DNA of 64,000 bases from Mycolicibacterium lutetiense (GCF_017876775.1 NZ_JAGIOP010000002.1:248001-312000); one strand, 5' to 3'. Shown: positions 1 to 8,616, numbered from the stretch's first letter. Program-made: numbers and translations. Notes: generated from the letters alone by a model not told the origin.

Positions 1-521
1 GTGAGCACGGGTTCTACGGGATGCTCGAGGTGCTCGCGGATTTCCCGAAACCGTTGATCTGTGCGGTCAATGGGGTCGGTGTGGGTATCGGCGCCACCAT
101 CCTCGGGTTCGCAGACCTGGCGTTCATGTCGTCCTCGGCCCGGTTGAAGTGTCCCTTCACCAGCCTTGGGGTGGCCCCCGAGGCGGCTTCGTCGTATCTG
201 ATGCCGCGAATGCTCGGCAGGCAGAACGCCGCCTGGCTGCTGATGTCCTCGGAGTGGGTGAGTGCGGCCGAGGCCCGCGAGATGGGTCTGGTGTGGAAGG
301 TCTGCGAGCCCGACGATCTGCTGAGTGAGGCCAGGGGATACGCCGAAATCCTGGCAGCCAAGCCGATTTCGAGCCTGATAGCCGTCAAGCAGGCGATGGT
401 GGCACCGATTCGCGACCAGATCTCGGCGGCCGTGGAGCGGGAGAAGGCGTTGTTCGCCGAACTCGTAGGTGCGGCGGCCAACGTCGACGCATTGGCTCAG
501 TTCGCCGATCGTAAGGGCTAG
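1..521 (+). CDS. Enoyl-CoA hydratase/isomerase (crotonase family), 3' part
   Basis: The reading frame is open from base 3 and stops at 521, so the start lies before the window; about 172 C-terminal residues are visible. The stretch AVNGVGVGIGATILGFADLA is the crotonase oxyanion-hole loop, and LGVAPEAASSYLMPRMLG is the second active-site loop with a Glu at the catalytic position. The family hydrates or isomerises enoyl-CoA thioesters in fatty-acid or steroid side-chain beta-oxidation in the cytosol. The APEAASSYLMPR pattern resembles enoyl-CoA isomerases as much as hydratases, so the exact reaction is open. It faces the convergent bfd gene with only 4 bp of overlap. Confidence 0.88.
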   Translation, partial: EHGFYGMLEVLADFPKPLICAVNGVGVGIGATILGFADLAFMSSSARLKCPFTSLGVAPEAASSYLMPRMLGRQNAAWLLMSSEWVSAAEAREMGLVWKVCEPDDLLSEARGYAEILAAKPISSLIAVKQAMVAPIRDQISAAVEREKALFAELVGAAANVDALAQFADRKG

Positions 522-733
522 TGGGTGGCCCGTGACGGGCAACCGTTGGACTGGTTGGGGCACCCCTCAGCCGCCTGATGGGCGGCGATGATGGCGCGGA
601 TGGTGCGTCGGCACCGTCCGCAGTCGGCGCCGGCGCCGCAGGCCTCCGCCACCGCTTTGGAGGTGGTGGCGCCGGACTCGACGATCTCGGTGACGACCTG
701 ACTGGTCGCCCCCGTGCACAGGCAGACGAACAT
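518..733 (-). CDS. bfd: Bacterioferritin-associated ferredoxin (Bfd)
   Basis: The product has 71 residues with cysteines at 4, 6, 38 and 41 (CxC and CGRC), the [2Fe-2S]-binding pattern of Bfd. Bfd donates electrons to bacterioferritin so that stored ferric iron is released as Fe2+. The start overlaps the stop of the upstream gene (TGATG at 731-735), so the two are translationally coupled. The bfr gene itself lies about 0.9 kb away and divergent. A longer open frame to 853 is only upstream read-through; the coupled ATG is preferred. The IdeR-like box upstream of the operon fits low-iron induction. Confidence 0.9.
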   Translation of the reverse strand: MFVCLCTGATSQVVTEIVESGATTSKAVAEACGAGADCGRCRRTIRAIIAAHQAAEGCPNQSNGCPSRATH

Positions 734-1368
734 CAGTCGTCCTGCTCGTCGACGTTCATGATGTGGGCCAACTTGCCCACGAACAGGCTCGGGTAGGCGC
801 CGAAACCGGCTGTGGTCATCCACTCGGCGGCCGCATCCGGATGATCGATCCACTGCCGGGCGCTGATCTCGTCGGAGACCTCCTGCAGGATCATCACTTC
901 CTGGCCGTCGTCGAGTGCCTGATAGACCCAGATCTTCCGGATACCGCCCTGCTCGAAGCGCTCGAGACCGTCGTGCACCTTGCGCATCAAGGTCGGCACG
1001 TCGTCGACGGTGGCCACCGCGCCGACGATCACCCCGGCCACGTGCTCGTCCGGGGCAGGTTCGGTCAGGTCGATCTTCTCCACCACTTCACCGCCGAATA
1101 TCGGTGGAATATCTTCGACGCCGGAAATGTCGAACCACTCAAAAATTGCCGGTGAACGCAGCACGTCGCGGATTGACCGGGCGTGCCGAATTCCGATCGT
1201 GACCAATACCCGGCCCGGCTCCCAAATAGATTTGTAGAGCACCACGTGATGGGCGCCGATCGATAACAATCCCGAGCGATGTTTCTTCATCCATTTCCAC
1301 ATTTGTTCGACATCGTCGACGCGGAAATCGCAGGATAAAATGAGCGAGTGTAAATCGTACTCACTCAT
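733..1368 (-). CDS. Conserved protein of the bacterioferritin locus (Rv1874-like)
   Basis: The product has 211 residues, with no signal peptide or membrane segment. The sequence falls into two similar-looking halves: residues 1-100 and 105-205 both have alternating hydrophobic strands, suggesting two small alpha/beta (ferredoxin-like) domains; this is inference. I recognise it only by position: M. tuberculosis has an uncharacterised conserved gene, Rv1874, beside bfrA. It is the first gene of the bfd operon (1-nt overlap) and starts 38 bp from the IdeR-like box. An AAAGG ribosome site lies upstream of the ATG. A role in iron storage or release is inferred only from context. Confidence 0.7.
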   Translation of the reverse strand: MSEYDLHSLILSCDFRVDDVEQMWKWMKKHRSGLLSIGAHHVVLYKSIWEPGRVLVTIGIRHARSIRDVLRSPAIFEWFDISGVEDIPPIFGGEVVEKIDLTEPAPDEHVAGVIVGAVATVDDVPTLMRKVHDGLERFEQGGIRKIWVYQALDDGQEVMILQEVSDEISARQWIDHPDAAAEWMTTAGFGAYPSLFVGKLAHIMNVDEQDD

Positions 1369-1405
1369 TTGTTACCGACCTTTCATTCGGGACCTGGCGT
1401 TAATA

Positions 1406-1424
1406 TTAGCGCAGTCTAACCTTA
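1406..1424. promoter_or_regulatory. IdeR-like iron box between bfd operon and bfr
   Basis: The 19-mer TTAGCGCAGTCTAACCTTA matches the mycobacterial IdeR consensus TTAGGTTAGSCTAACCTAA at about 14 positions. A further inverted repeat, CTAAC-CTTA-GTTAG (1416-1429), extends it to the right. It is 38 bp from the start of the minus-strand operon, next to a TAATAT-like -10 on that strand, and 187 bp from bfr. That placement suits repression of bfd and possible activation of bfr, as IdeR does for bfrA in M. tuberculosis. Confidence 0.72.
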
Positions 1425-1610
1425 GTTAGGACAGGCAGTCCACTCTTCGTGGCCACGCTTCGGGTGCGGTGACACCGGCTCTCCGGTAATGCCGCACGAA
1501 CACGCCGAATTGGGCGTCATCATTGCGCTACACCGTGATATCTGGACTAGATTGGATGTGCGCGGTAAACAGCAACACTTGACCAGCCCTCAAGGTGCTT
1601 AGGAGTGATC

Positions 1611-2090
1611 ATGCAAGGCGATCCGGATGTTCTGAAATTGCTCAATGAGCAATTGACGAGCGAACTCACTGCAATCAACCAATATTTCCTGCATTCGAAG
1701 ATGCAGGATAATTGGGGATTTACCGAACTGGCTGAACATACCCGTGCCGAATCATTCGAGGAGATGCGGCACGCGGAGACCATCACTGATCGAATCCTGC
1801 TGCTGGACGGTCTTCCGAACTACCAGCGGCTGTTCTCGTTGCGCGTCGGACAGACTCTTCGTGAGCAGTTCGAGGCCGATCTGGCGATCGAGTACGAGGT
1901 GGTCGCCCGGCTGCGTCCCGGAATAATCATGTGCCGGGAAAAAGAGGATGCGACCTCGGCGCGGATCCTGGAGACGATCCTCGGCGACGAGGAAGGCCAC
2001 ATCGACTACCTGGAAACCCAGCTCGAGCTCATGGAGAAGTTGGGCGACGCGCTCTATGCCGCGCAGTGCGTCTCCCGGCCACCTCAATAG
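1611..2090 (+). CDS. bfr: Bacterioferritin (heme-containing iron storage)
   Basis: The product has 159 residues and is a four-helix ferritin-like protein. Ferroxidase residues E18, Y25, E51 and H54 are present, with heme ligand M52, and a later EEGH motif supplies the second metal site. It oxidises Fe2+ and stores iron in a 24-mer shell. The ATG at 1611 is chosen over the in-frame GTG at 1605 because AGGAG (1601-1605) sits 5 nt upstream of it. It is divergent from the bfd operon across an IdeR-like box and is followed by a hairpin at 2121-2163. Confidence 0.96.
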   Translation: MQGDPDVLKLLNEQLTSELTAINQYFLHSKMQDNWGFTELAEHTRAESFEEMRHAETITDRILLLDGLPNYQRLFSLRVGQTLREQFEADLAIEYEVVARLRPGIIMCREKEDATSARILETILGDEEGHIDYLETQLELMEKLGDALYAAQCVSRPPQ

Positions 2091-2120
2091 GGGTCGGTAG
2101 CGCAGCCAGTTTCAGTCGTG

Positions 2121-2167
2121 GCCGCCCTGGGTAGCCGGTGCACCGCCGGTTGTCCGGGGCGGCTTTG
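2121..2167 (+). terminator. Intrinsic terminator-like hairpin after bfr
   Basis: GCCGCCCTGG (2121-2130) pairs with CCGGGGCGGC (2154-2163) through ten positions including one G-U pair, followed by TTTG. It lies 31 bp after the bfr stop codon. Confidence 0.55.
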
Positions 2168-2242
2168 CTCGTGCTGTAACTTTCATAGCTTGCCTAACGA
2201 TATGGATACTGGACCGTACCGGCAGGCCGGCGAAAGGAATCC

Positions 2243-4303
2243 ATGACGAGCCCGACATCAACCGCTGAGCACCCCTCGGGTCCGCCGCTGCTGGGTGTGC
2301 GCAGGCGCAACCTGGTGTTCGTCGCGGTCCTGCTCGGCATGCTGCTGGCCTCCCTCAACCAGACGATCGTCGCCACCGCGCTGCCCACCGTCGTGGCGGA
2401 CCTCGGCGGTGCCGGTCATCAGGCATGGGTGGTGACCAGCTACCTGCTCGCCTCCACCGTCGTCACCGCCGTCGTCGGGAAAGTCGGCGACATCTTCGGC
2501 CGCAAAGTGGTCTACCAGGTGGCGGTCCTGTGCTTCCTGGTCGGATCGGTTCTCAGCGGACTGTCGGGATCCATGACCATGTTGGTGGCCGCGCGGGCGC
2601 TCCAGGGGATCGGCGGCGGCGCCATCATGGTGACGTCGTCGGCGCTGATCGCCGAGGTCATCCCGCTGCGAGACCGCGGGCGTTATCAGGGTGCGCTCGG
2701 CGCCGTATTCGGCGTCACCACCGTGGCCGGCCCGCTGTTGGGCGGTTTCGTCACCGATCACCTCGGCTGGCGCTGGGCCTTCTGGCTCAGCATCCCGGTC
2801 GGCGTCGTGGTTCTGATCGTCGCGGCCGCGACCATCCCGGCGATGGCCTCCCGTGGCGCGCGCCCGGTGATCGATTACGCCGGAATCGTGTGGGTCGGAC
2901 TCGGGGCGTCGGGTTTGACCCTGGCCACCAGCCTGGGCGGTGAACTGGCCTGGACCTCGCCGACCATCATCGGGTTGGTCATCGGGTCCGTCCTGGCGTT
3001 GGCGATGTTCGTCCGGGCCGAAACCAGGGCGGCCGAACCGATTCTGCCGATGCGTCTGTTCCGTAATCCGGTGTTCACCATGTGCTGCGTGCTGTCGCTT
3101 GTCGTCGGTTTCGCAATGCTGGGCGCCTTGACGTTCATGCCCACCTTCATGCAGTTCGTCGACGGCGTATCGCCGTCCGAGTCCGGACTGCGCACCATGC
3201 CGATGGTCATCGGGCTGTTGATCACCTCAACCGTCAGCGGCAGCCTGGTGGGCCGCACCGGCCGGTACAAGATCTACCCGATCGCCGGCACGGCGATCAT
3301 GCTCGTGGGCTTCGTGCTGCTCTCGCGGATGAACGCCGCGACACCGATCCCGATCCAGTCGCTCTACCTGCTCATCCTGGGTGCCGGCATCGGCATGTGC
3401 ATGCAGGTGCTCGTCCTCATCGTGCAGAACACCTCCGACTTCAACGATCTGGGTGTGGCGACCTCGGGAGTGACGTTCTTCCGGACCATCGGAAGTTCGT
3501 TCGGTGCCGCGATATTCGGGTCGCTGTTCGTCGGATTCCTGTCGGATCGGCTGCCGGGCGCACTCGCGGCCAGCGGCGCTCCACCGGTTGCGGGCGATTC
3601 GCCCAAGGCCTTGCACGAGTTGCCGCCCGAGGTTGCGGCCCCGATCGTGAACGCCTACGCCGATTCGCTGGATCTGGTGTTCCTCTGTGCGGCGCCGGTG
3701 GCGCTGGTGGGCCTGATCGCCGCGCTGTTCCTCAAAGAGGTGCCACTGCTCGAGGCGGAGGCGACGATGGCGGCCGATCTCGGCGAAGGCTTCGGCATGC
3801 CGAGCTCGGAATCGGCGGACCAGGTGCTCGAGACCGTGATCAGCCGGCTGATGCGCAGTTCACCCGAGATCCGGCTGCGAAACGTGGCCGGCGGGCCGGG
3901 ATGCGAGCTGGACGTGGCGGGGTTGTGGGCGCTGCTCAAGATCTATCGGCACGGCCAGATCTTCGGCTCGGCTCGCCTGACCGAGATCGCCGATCGCCTG
4001 GTCGTGCCGTATGAAGTGCTGGAGCCGACCTTCAATCGGTTGGTGCAGGACGGCTATGTGTTGCGCACCGGGGACACCCTCTCGCTGACCCAGAGCGGGG
4101 CGCGGCAGGTCGATGGCGTCTCCGCCGCACTCGTGGGGCGGATCGTCGACAAACTGGGCGATTCATCGACCTTCGAGGGCCGCCCGGACCGGGCCCAGGT
4201 GGAGGCCGCGCTTGAGCGCATCGCGCACCGGGTGGTGGTGCAACGGGACTGGGGTGACGATCACCGAGCCGTCGAGCTGACCCGTTCCGAAGCCAAAAAC
4301 TAG
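2243..4303 (+). CDS. MFS drug-efflux pump with fused C-terminal cytosolic domain (Rv1877-like)
   Basis: The product has 686 residues. Residues about 20-505 form a 14-segment DHA2/EmrB-type proton-driven exporter; signature pieces are the LNQTIVATALPTVVADLG motif in the first helix, GDIFGRK after helix 2, RALQGIGGGA in helix 4 and the motif-C-like VFGVTTVAGPLLGG. After the last membrane segment about 170 soluble residues follow, including a helix-turn-helix-like stretch near 610-650. M. tuberculosis Rv1877 has the same size and also lies beside bfrA. The start has an AAAGGA ribosome site. Substrate is unknown; a drug or siderophore-like solute is inference. Confidence 0.9.
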   Translation: MTSPTSTAEHPSGPPLLGVRRRNLVFVAVLLGMLLASLNQTIVATALPTVVADLGGAGHQAWVVTSYLLASTVVTAVVGKVGDIFGRKVVYQVAVLCFLVGSVLSGLSGSMTMLVAARALQGIGGGAIMVTSSALIAEVIPLRDRGRYQGALGAVFGVTTVAGPLLGGFVTDHLGWRWAFWLSIPVGVVVLIVAAATIPAMASRGARPVIDYAGIVWVGLGASGLTLATSLGGELAWTSPTIIGLVIGSVLALAMFVRAETRAAEPILPMRLFRNPVFTMCCVLSLVVGFAMLGALTFMPTFMQFVDGVSPSESGLRTMPMVIGLLITSTVSGSLVGRTGRYKIYPIAGTAIMLVGFVLLSRMNAATPIPIQSLYLLILGAGIGMCMQVLVLIVQNTSDFNDLGVATSGVTFFRTIGSSFGAAIFGSLFVGFLSDRLPGALAASGAPPVAGDSPKALHELPPEVAAPIVNAYADSLDLVFLCAAPVALVGLIAALFLKEVPLLEAEATMAADLGEGFGMPSSESADQVLETVISRLMRSSPEIRLRNVAGGPGCELDVAGLWALLKIYRHGQIFGSARLTEIADRLVVPYEVLEPTFNRLVQDGYVLRTGDTLSLTQSGARQVDGVSAALVGRIVDKLGDSSTFEGRPDRAQVEAALERIAHRVVVQRDWGDDHRAVELTRSEAKN

Positions 4304-4314
4304 AACTTGTTCCA
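4301..4314 (+). promoter_or_regulatory. KstR-like operator upstream of the AhpD-like gene
   Basis: TAGAACTTGTTCCA fits the KstR motif TnnAACnnGTTnnA at every fixed position. It overlaps the stop codon of the MFS gene and lies 31 bp before the next ATG, so it could control the downstream gene separately from the pump. Confidence 0.7.
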
Positions 4315-4345
4315 GAATGGCCGGGTTTTACGTACGATTCACCAT

Positions 4346-4828
4346 ATGAGCCGTATCGGAGAATTTCCCGACGACGACGTGGCCGGCTGGATCCTCAGGT
4401 CTCCCGAGATCGGCACCGCCATGGCCAACTTCACCAACGCGGTGTACACCAAGGGGCGGCTGCCCCTTCGGGTGCGCGAGCTCGCCCGGATGGTGATCGC
4501 GCTCGACAACGAGTGCGTGGTGTGCCAGAACACCCGCGACTCCGATGGGGCCGCGGCGGGGGTGGACGAGGATCTCTACGATCACGCCGCCGAGTGGCGG
4601 ACCTGGCCGGGTTACAGCGCGCAGGAGCGGATCGCCGCCGAGTTCGCCGCGCGCTTCGCCGCAGATCACACCGGGCTGCGCGACGACGAGGACTTCTGGG
4701 AGCGCGCCGGTGAGCAGTTCGATCCCGAACTGCTCACCGACCTGTCGCTGTCGTGTGCGATGTGGCTCGGAATGGGCCGGATGTTGCGGACACTCGACAT
4801 CGGCCAATCCTGCAAGATCACACTCTGA
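4346..4828 (+). CDS. AhpD/carboxymuconolactone decarboxylase-like protein
   Basis: The product has 160 residues of the CMD/AhpD all-helical family. The core LPLRVRELARMVIALDNECVVCQNTR has the ECVVCQNTR pattern, a relative of the CxxC-H redox site of AhpD. Family members are disulfide reductases or act on small cyclic lactones. The ATG at 4346 is used because the upstream part of the open frame crosses the KstR-like box. The gene is separated from the MFS gene by only 42 bp but has its own KstR-like site, suggesting co-regulation with sterol catabolism. A bidirectional hairpin spans its stop codon. Confidence 0.85.
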   Translation: MSRIGEFPDDDVAGWILRSPEIGTAMANFTNAVYTKGRLPLRVRELARMVIALDNECVVCQNTRDSDGAAAGVDEDLYDHAAEWRTWPGYSAQERIAAEFAARFAADHTGLRDDEDFWERAGEQFDPELLTDLSLSCAMWLGMGRMLRTLDIGQSCKITL

Positions 4829-4842
4829 CCGACGGGGTCAGA
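4824..4842. terminator. Bidirectional hairpin between convergent genes
   Basis: TCTGACC and GGTCAGA form a perfect 7-bp stem around the loop GACGG. The stop codons of both convergent genes lie inside the arms, so it could end transcription from either side. Confidence 0.5.
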
Positions 4843-5296
4843 CCAGTCCGGTGGCGTCGAACACCCACGACATGTCGGCCGTGGCGAAGTTCTCCAGCCA
4901 GTCCGGCGGGGCGTGGTTGGCCAGGCCGCCCATGTCCCAGTAGTCCTTCCACATCGTCACCTTGCCGTTCTCGATCCGGTGCACGGTGACGAACTTCAGC
5001 ACGGCGGATTCGCCTGTGGCCCAATGCCATTCTTCGTGATGTTCGTACATGGCATCGCGCCCGTTATCGACCAGCAGGCCCGGGAAGTTCTCGTAGGAGG
5101 CCAGCGGTTCGAGACCGATCTTGAGCCGCTTGACGATGTCCTCGGGGCCCTTGGCGGCCGCGGCCGGGCCCACCGGCACGTCCAGGTAGATGCAGTCGTC
5201 CGACAGGTACGTCTTGAGTAGTTCCCAGTCGCGTTCCGACAGCGCTTTCCACATGCCGTGAACGGTTTCCTCGATCGAGACGTCTTCAACGGACAC
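4838..5296 (-). CDS. NTF2-like protein, limonene-epoxide-hydrolase type
   Basis: The product has 152 residues with the SnoaL/NTF2-like cone fold: an N-terminal helix pair (VHGMWKALSERDWELLKTYL) and then strands ending in ITERIENGKV-type and WKDYWD motifs. WKDYWD resembles the WRDYFD segment of mycobacterial limonene-1,2-epoxide hydrolases such as EphG, so epoxide hydrolysis or steroid isomerisation is possible; the substrate cannot be read from the sequence. It overlaps the upstream amidohydrolase by 11 bp, so the two are probably one operon. Confidence 0.8.
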   Translation of the reverse strand: MSVEDVSIEETVHGMWKALSERDWELLKTYLSDDCIYLDVPVGPAAAAKGPEDIVKRLKIGLEPLASYENFPGLLVDNGRDAMYEHHEEWHWATGESAVLKFVTVHRIENGKVTMWKDYWDMGGLANHAPPDWLENFATADMSWVFDATGLV

Positions 5297-7073
5297 TGGT
5301 CAACTTCCCATCTTCGGCGGAGATTGACGGGACGCGGTGTGCGGCCCGCAGGAACTGGCCGGTGCGCTGATTGCCCACCAGGTCGGTCAGTGCACCGTCG
5401 GCGAACACGGTGCGTCCGCCGACGAGCACCGCGGTGACGGCGTCGTCGTTGCGGTTCACCATGCGGGACAACCCGCCGTACTGTTCGACGGTCTCCTCGG
5501 CGTAGGCGTCGAGGGAATCGTCGAGGTGGGCCGGGTCGATCACCACGACGTCGGCGCGGTCTCCGATGCGCAGGTGGCCGGCGTCGAGCCGGTACCAGTC
5601 GGCGAGTTCACCGGTGAGCCGGTGCACCGCCTGCTCGACCGATATGAACGGCGTGCCCGCCTTCTCGGCGTCGTACACGTGCCGCAGCAGGCGCAGTCCC
5701 ATGTTGTAGAACGCCATATTGCGCAGGTGCGCACCGGCGTCGGAGAAGCCCATCTGGATACCCGGATCGCGGGCGAGTTTCTTGAGTACCTCGGGGCGAT
5801 GACCGGAGATCGTGGTGCGCCACCGCAGTGCGGTGCTGTGTTCGAGCACCAGGTCGAGGAAGGCGTCGACGGGATGCAGGCCGCGATCCAGGCCGACCTG
5901 TCCGAAGGACAGCCCGATCACGGATTCGTCTGGGCAGTCGACGATGTCGGCGTCGAAGAAGTCGCGCTGCCAGACCCGCACACCGAGCTTGTTCTCGTAG
6001 TCCTTGCGGAACGTGCGGCGGTACTCCGCATCGCGTAGGAGGTCGTGGCGCTCCACCTCGTCGCGCAGGTGCAGGGCCGCGGCTCCGGAACCGAACTCCT
6101 CGAACACCACCAGGTCGATGCCGTCGGCGTACACCTCGAAAGGTACCGGCAGGTGCTGCCAACGGAAATTGCCGCCCAGCGCGTTGATCACCCGGGCCAG
6201 CGGACCCATCAGCAGGATCGCGTACGGGTTGGACTTGACGTCGGCCGCCGAGAGCAGGCTGGTCTTGAGTTGGTTGCGGAAGAAGCCCAGCGACTGAGCG
6301 ACCTGCGATACGAGGTTGAAGGGGTTTGCGATGTCGGGGCCGGACTGCATGACGCGCCCGGTCCGGCGCAGCAACGACTTGAGGCGGCGCAGCTCCCGAG
6401 GCTTCGCGTAGGTGGACGGCAACGTCCGAGAACGGCAGACCTCACCGTCGATCTTGTCGAACAGCAACTGCATGGACGACATTCCGACGAAACCGGCGTC
6501 CAGTGCCTCGGTCAGCATCTGCTCCATCCGGGCCTGCTCGGCACGGGTCGGCCGCTGGTCCTTACGGGTGGCCCGGTCCAGCCCCATCACCGCGGTCCGC
6601 ATATCGGAGTGGCCAATGAATGCGGCCAGGTTGGGTCCCAGTGGACGCGCTTCCAGCGCCGCCACATACTCGTCGCAGTTGGTCCAGGTCTTGTTGTCAT
6701 CGACGGCGGCGATCACGTGTTCGCGAGGGATGGCTTCGACTCGACCGAACAGATCGCCGGCGTCGACGCCGCCGACATGGACGGTGGACAGCGAGCAAGA
6801 TCCGAGCATCGCGGTGGTCACGCCATGGCGCAGTGACTCCGACAGCGACGGGCCGTTGAGCACCTCGACGTCGTAGTGCGTGTGGATATCCAACATCCCG
6901 GGCATGACCCACTTGTCGGTCGCGTCGATGACCTGCGGGCAGTCCGTCTCGTCGAGACGGTCGGGGGAGATGGCGACGACGTGCCCGTCACGAATTCCGA
7001 TGTTGCGCACTGCTGACGGGGCGCCGGTGCCGTCGAACCACCGGCCGTTGCGAATGATCGTGTCGAAGCTCAC
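5286..7073 (-). CDS. Amidohydrolase family 3 (N-acyl-D-amino-acid deacylase type)
   Basis: The product has 595 residues. It has the amidohydrolase metal motif DIHTHYD near residue 75, GHSDMR near 160, and SDAGAHLRNMAFYN near 450, with a C-terminal composite beta domain ending in the RMVNRND region. It resembles M. tuberculosis Rv2913c, annotated as a D-amino-acid aminohydrolase; a true physiological substrate is unknown. The GTG at 7073 is chosen because family members begin directly with the (M/V)(S/T)FD-IIRNG strand; an ATG at 7166 would add 31 residues without similarity. It overlaps the NTF2-like gene downstream and follows an SDR gene by about 100 bp. Confidence 0.85.
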   Translation of the reverse strand: MSFDTIIRNGRWFDGTGAPSAVRNIGIRDGHVVAISPDRLDETDCPQVIDATDKWVMPGMLDIHTHYDVEVLNGPSLSESLRHGVTTAMLGSCSLSTVHVGGVDAGDLFGRVEAIPREHVIAAVDDNKTWTNCDEYVAALEARPLGPNLAAFIGHSDMRTAVMGLDRATRKDQRPTRAEQARMEQMLTEALDAGFVGMSSMQLLFDKIDGEVCRSRTLPSTYAKPRELRRLKSLLRRTGRVMQSGPDIANPFNLVSQVAQSLGFFRNQLKTSLLSAADVKSNPYAILLMGPLARVINALGGNFRWQHLPVPFEVYADGIDLVVFEEFGSGAAALHLRDEVERHDLLRDAEYRRTFRKDYENKLGVRVWQRDFFDADIVDCPDESVIGLSFGQVGLDRGLHPVDAFLDLVLEHSTALRWRTTISGHRPEVLKKLARDPGIQMGFSDAGAHLRNMAFYNMGLRLLRHVYDAEKAGTPFISVEQAVHRLTGELADWYRLDAGHLRIGDRADVVVIDPAHLDDSLDAYAEETVEQYGGLSRMVNRNDDAVTAVLVGGRTVFADGALTDLVGNQRTGQFLRAAHRVPSISAEDGKLTSVR

Positions 7074-7172
7074 CCAGCCATAGAACAGGCCGGTAACGCC
7101 AGTGTCAATGAAAATAGTGAACAGATTTGAAAAAATGTCTACTGCCGAGGTGGGAAGCGCGCTCACCTGGGC

Positions 7173-8099
7173 TTATAGCGGCGCCCACGCGTCCGGGACC
7201 CGCCCGTCGAGGTCGGTGAACCCGTAACGGCGCGCCAGTGCGGCCGAGCTGACCGAACGTTGGTTCCACTGGGCTCGCTGCGGGTCGGCGGCCACCCCGG
7301 CGACCCCGCGCCCGACAAAACGAGGGGACTCGGATTCGGCGAATCCCGGCGGCGCGGCCGGATAGCCGTCGGTGCGGGCGAGGTCGAGTGCGCGCCGCCA
7401 ATTGGTCTCGTCGACGCCGTAGTTGTCGAGCATCATCTCCGACCGCAGCCATCCCGGGGTGACCGCGACGGCGGTCGCGCCGAACGCGGCGAGCTCGTGC
7501 CCGTGGCTGAACGCCAGTCGGTTCACCGCGTTCTTGACCAGGTCGTAGAACACCGAGAGTCGAGGGTTCTCCGCATTGAATTCGGTTGTTCCATCGGTGA
7601 TCTCGACCAACAGCCCACCGGGGCGGTCGGCGAGCAGCGGCAGCAGGCAGTGGGACGTGATCAGGTGCGTGTCCAGTCCGAGACGCAGCATCCGTAACCC
7701 GTCGTCAAGATCGTGCTGCCACATCGGTCGTCCCCAGGTATCCGGCGGCCCCTTGAGTACCTCGGCTCCCCAGATGTCGTTGACGAGGATGTCGATGTGT
7801 CCGTAATCAGCCTTGAGCCGCCCGGCCAGTTTGCGCACCTGCGTGACGTCGAGGTGGTCGACCTGAACGGCGACGCCGGTCCCGCCCAGTGCCGTTACCA
7901 ATTCGGCGGTTTCTTCGATGGTTTCGGGCCGGTCGTAGTCGGAGAGGCGGCTTCCGCATCTACTGCTGCGACCGGTGCACACGACGGTCGCACCAACCTC
8001 ACCCAGCGCTGCGGCGATGCCCCGACCCGCGCCACGGGTGGCCCCGGCAACCACGGCAATGTGTCCCCGCAGCGCCTCCGGGTCGGGTGTCCAGGTCAT
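7173..8099 (-). CDS. Short-chain dehydrogenase/reductase
   Basis: The product has 308 residues, longer than a classical 250-residue SDR. The nucleotide-binding motif GATRGAGRGIA is at residues 19-29, and the catalytic YxxxK appears as YDLVK in the second half. The usual NNAG is altered to NDIWG and the catalytic Ser position is in a TDGTT context, so it is an atypical member. It is likely an NAD(P)-dependent alcohol/ketone oxidoreductase of lipid or steroid metabolism, by context only. It is first in a minus-strand run with the amidohydrolase and NTF2-like gene. Confidence 0.82.
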   Translation of the reverse strand: MTWTPDPEALRGHIAVVAGATRGAGRGIAAALGEVGATVVCTGRSSRCGSRLSDYDRPETIEETAELVTALGGTGVAVQVDHLDVTQVRKLAGRLKADYGHIDILVNDIWGAEVLKGPPDTWGRPMWQHDLDDGLRMLRLGLDTHLITSHCLLPLLADRPGGLLVEITDGTTEFNAENPRLSVFYDLVKNAVNRLAFSHGHELAAFGATAVAVTPGWLRSEMMLDNYGVDETNWRRALDLARTDGYPAAPPGFAESESPRFVGRGVAGVAADPQRAQWNQRSVSSAALARRYGFTDLDGRVPDAWAPL

Positions 8100-8229
8100 C
8101 CGACGAGTATCGCTCGACCTGCAGTTCTATAGCTGCGGTTCGGCATTTCAGGAGTATTCGCCGGCCGAAACGCTGCCGAGGGTCGATAATCGGCCCACGA
8201 CCGCGACATCGAACTCAAGGGGGCACGCC

Positions 8230-8616
8230 ATGAACCGGGCGACGGTATGGGCTGCCACCGTGTTGATGGTGGTCGGCACGGCGGTGGCATGCGGGCAGTC
8301 GAACACCCCGGCCGACCGTGGGCAGGGCTCGCCTGCAGCGACAGCCGGTCCGGCCACGTCGGTCCCGGCCGGCCCGGTCATCATGATCGAGGGCATGGGC
8401 TTCAGCGCCCTGGGACCCGTGGCGCCGGGCACCCAGATCACCATCGTCAACAACGATGAGGTCGAGCATTCGGTGACGTCGCGAACCAAGGGCTTGTTCG
8501 ACGTCCACGTCGACGGAAAGGGACGGGCCACGCTGACCGCTCCGCAGGAACCGGGTGACTACGCGTACTACTGCCTGTATCACCCCGCGATGCTGGGCAC
8601 CCTGACGGTCATGTAG
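8230..8616 (+). CDS. Cupredoxin-like lipoprotein
   Basis: The product has 128 residues. A signal peptide ends in a lipobox AVAC (Cys about residue 21), so the protein is probably lipid-anchored outside the membrane. The rest is a plastocyanin/azurin-like domain: His in DEVEHSV, then the type-1 copper loop YYCLYHPAMLGTL with the Cys, His and Met ligands in C-x2-H-x2-M spacing. It is a likely copper-binding electron carrier. The ATG at 8230 has an AAGGGGG ribosome site. It is divergent from the SDR and its 3' end overlaps the convergent CYP124 gene by 8 bp. Confidence 0.9.
   Translation: MNRATVWAATVLMVVGTAVACGQSNTPADRGQGSPAATAGPATSVPAGPVIMIEGMGFSALGPVAPGTQITIVNNDEVEHSVTSRTKGLFDVHVDGKGRATLTAPQEPGDYAYYCLYHPAMLGTLTVM

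Noticed and set aside
1425..1443. A second tandem IdeR box.
   Set aside because: Only about eight of 19 bases fit; only the CTAAC/GTTAG arm extension is convincing.
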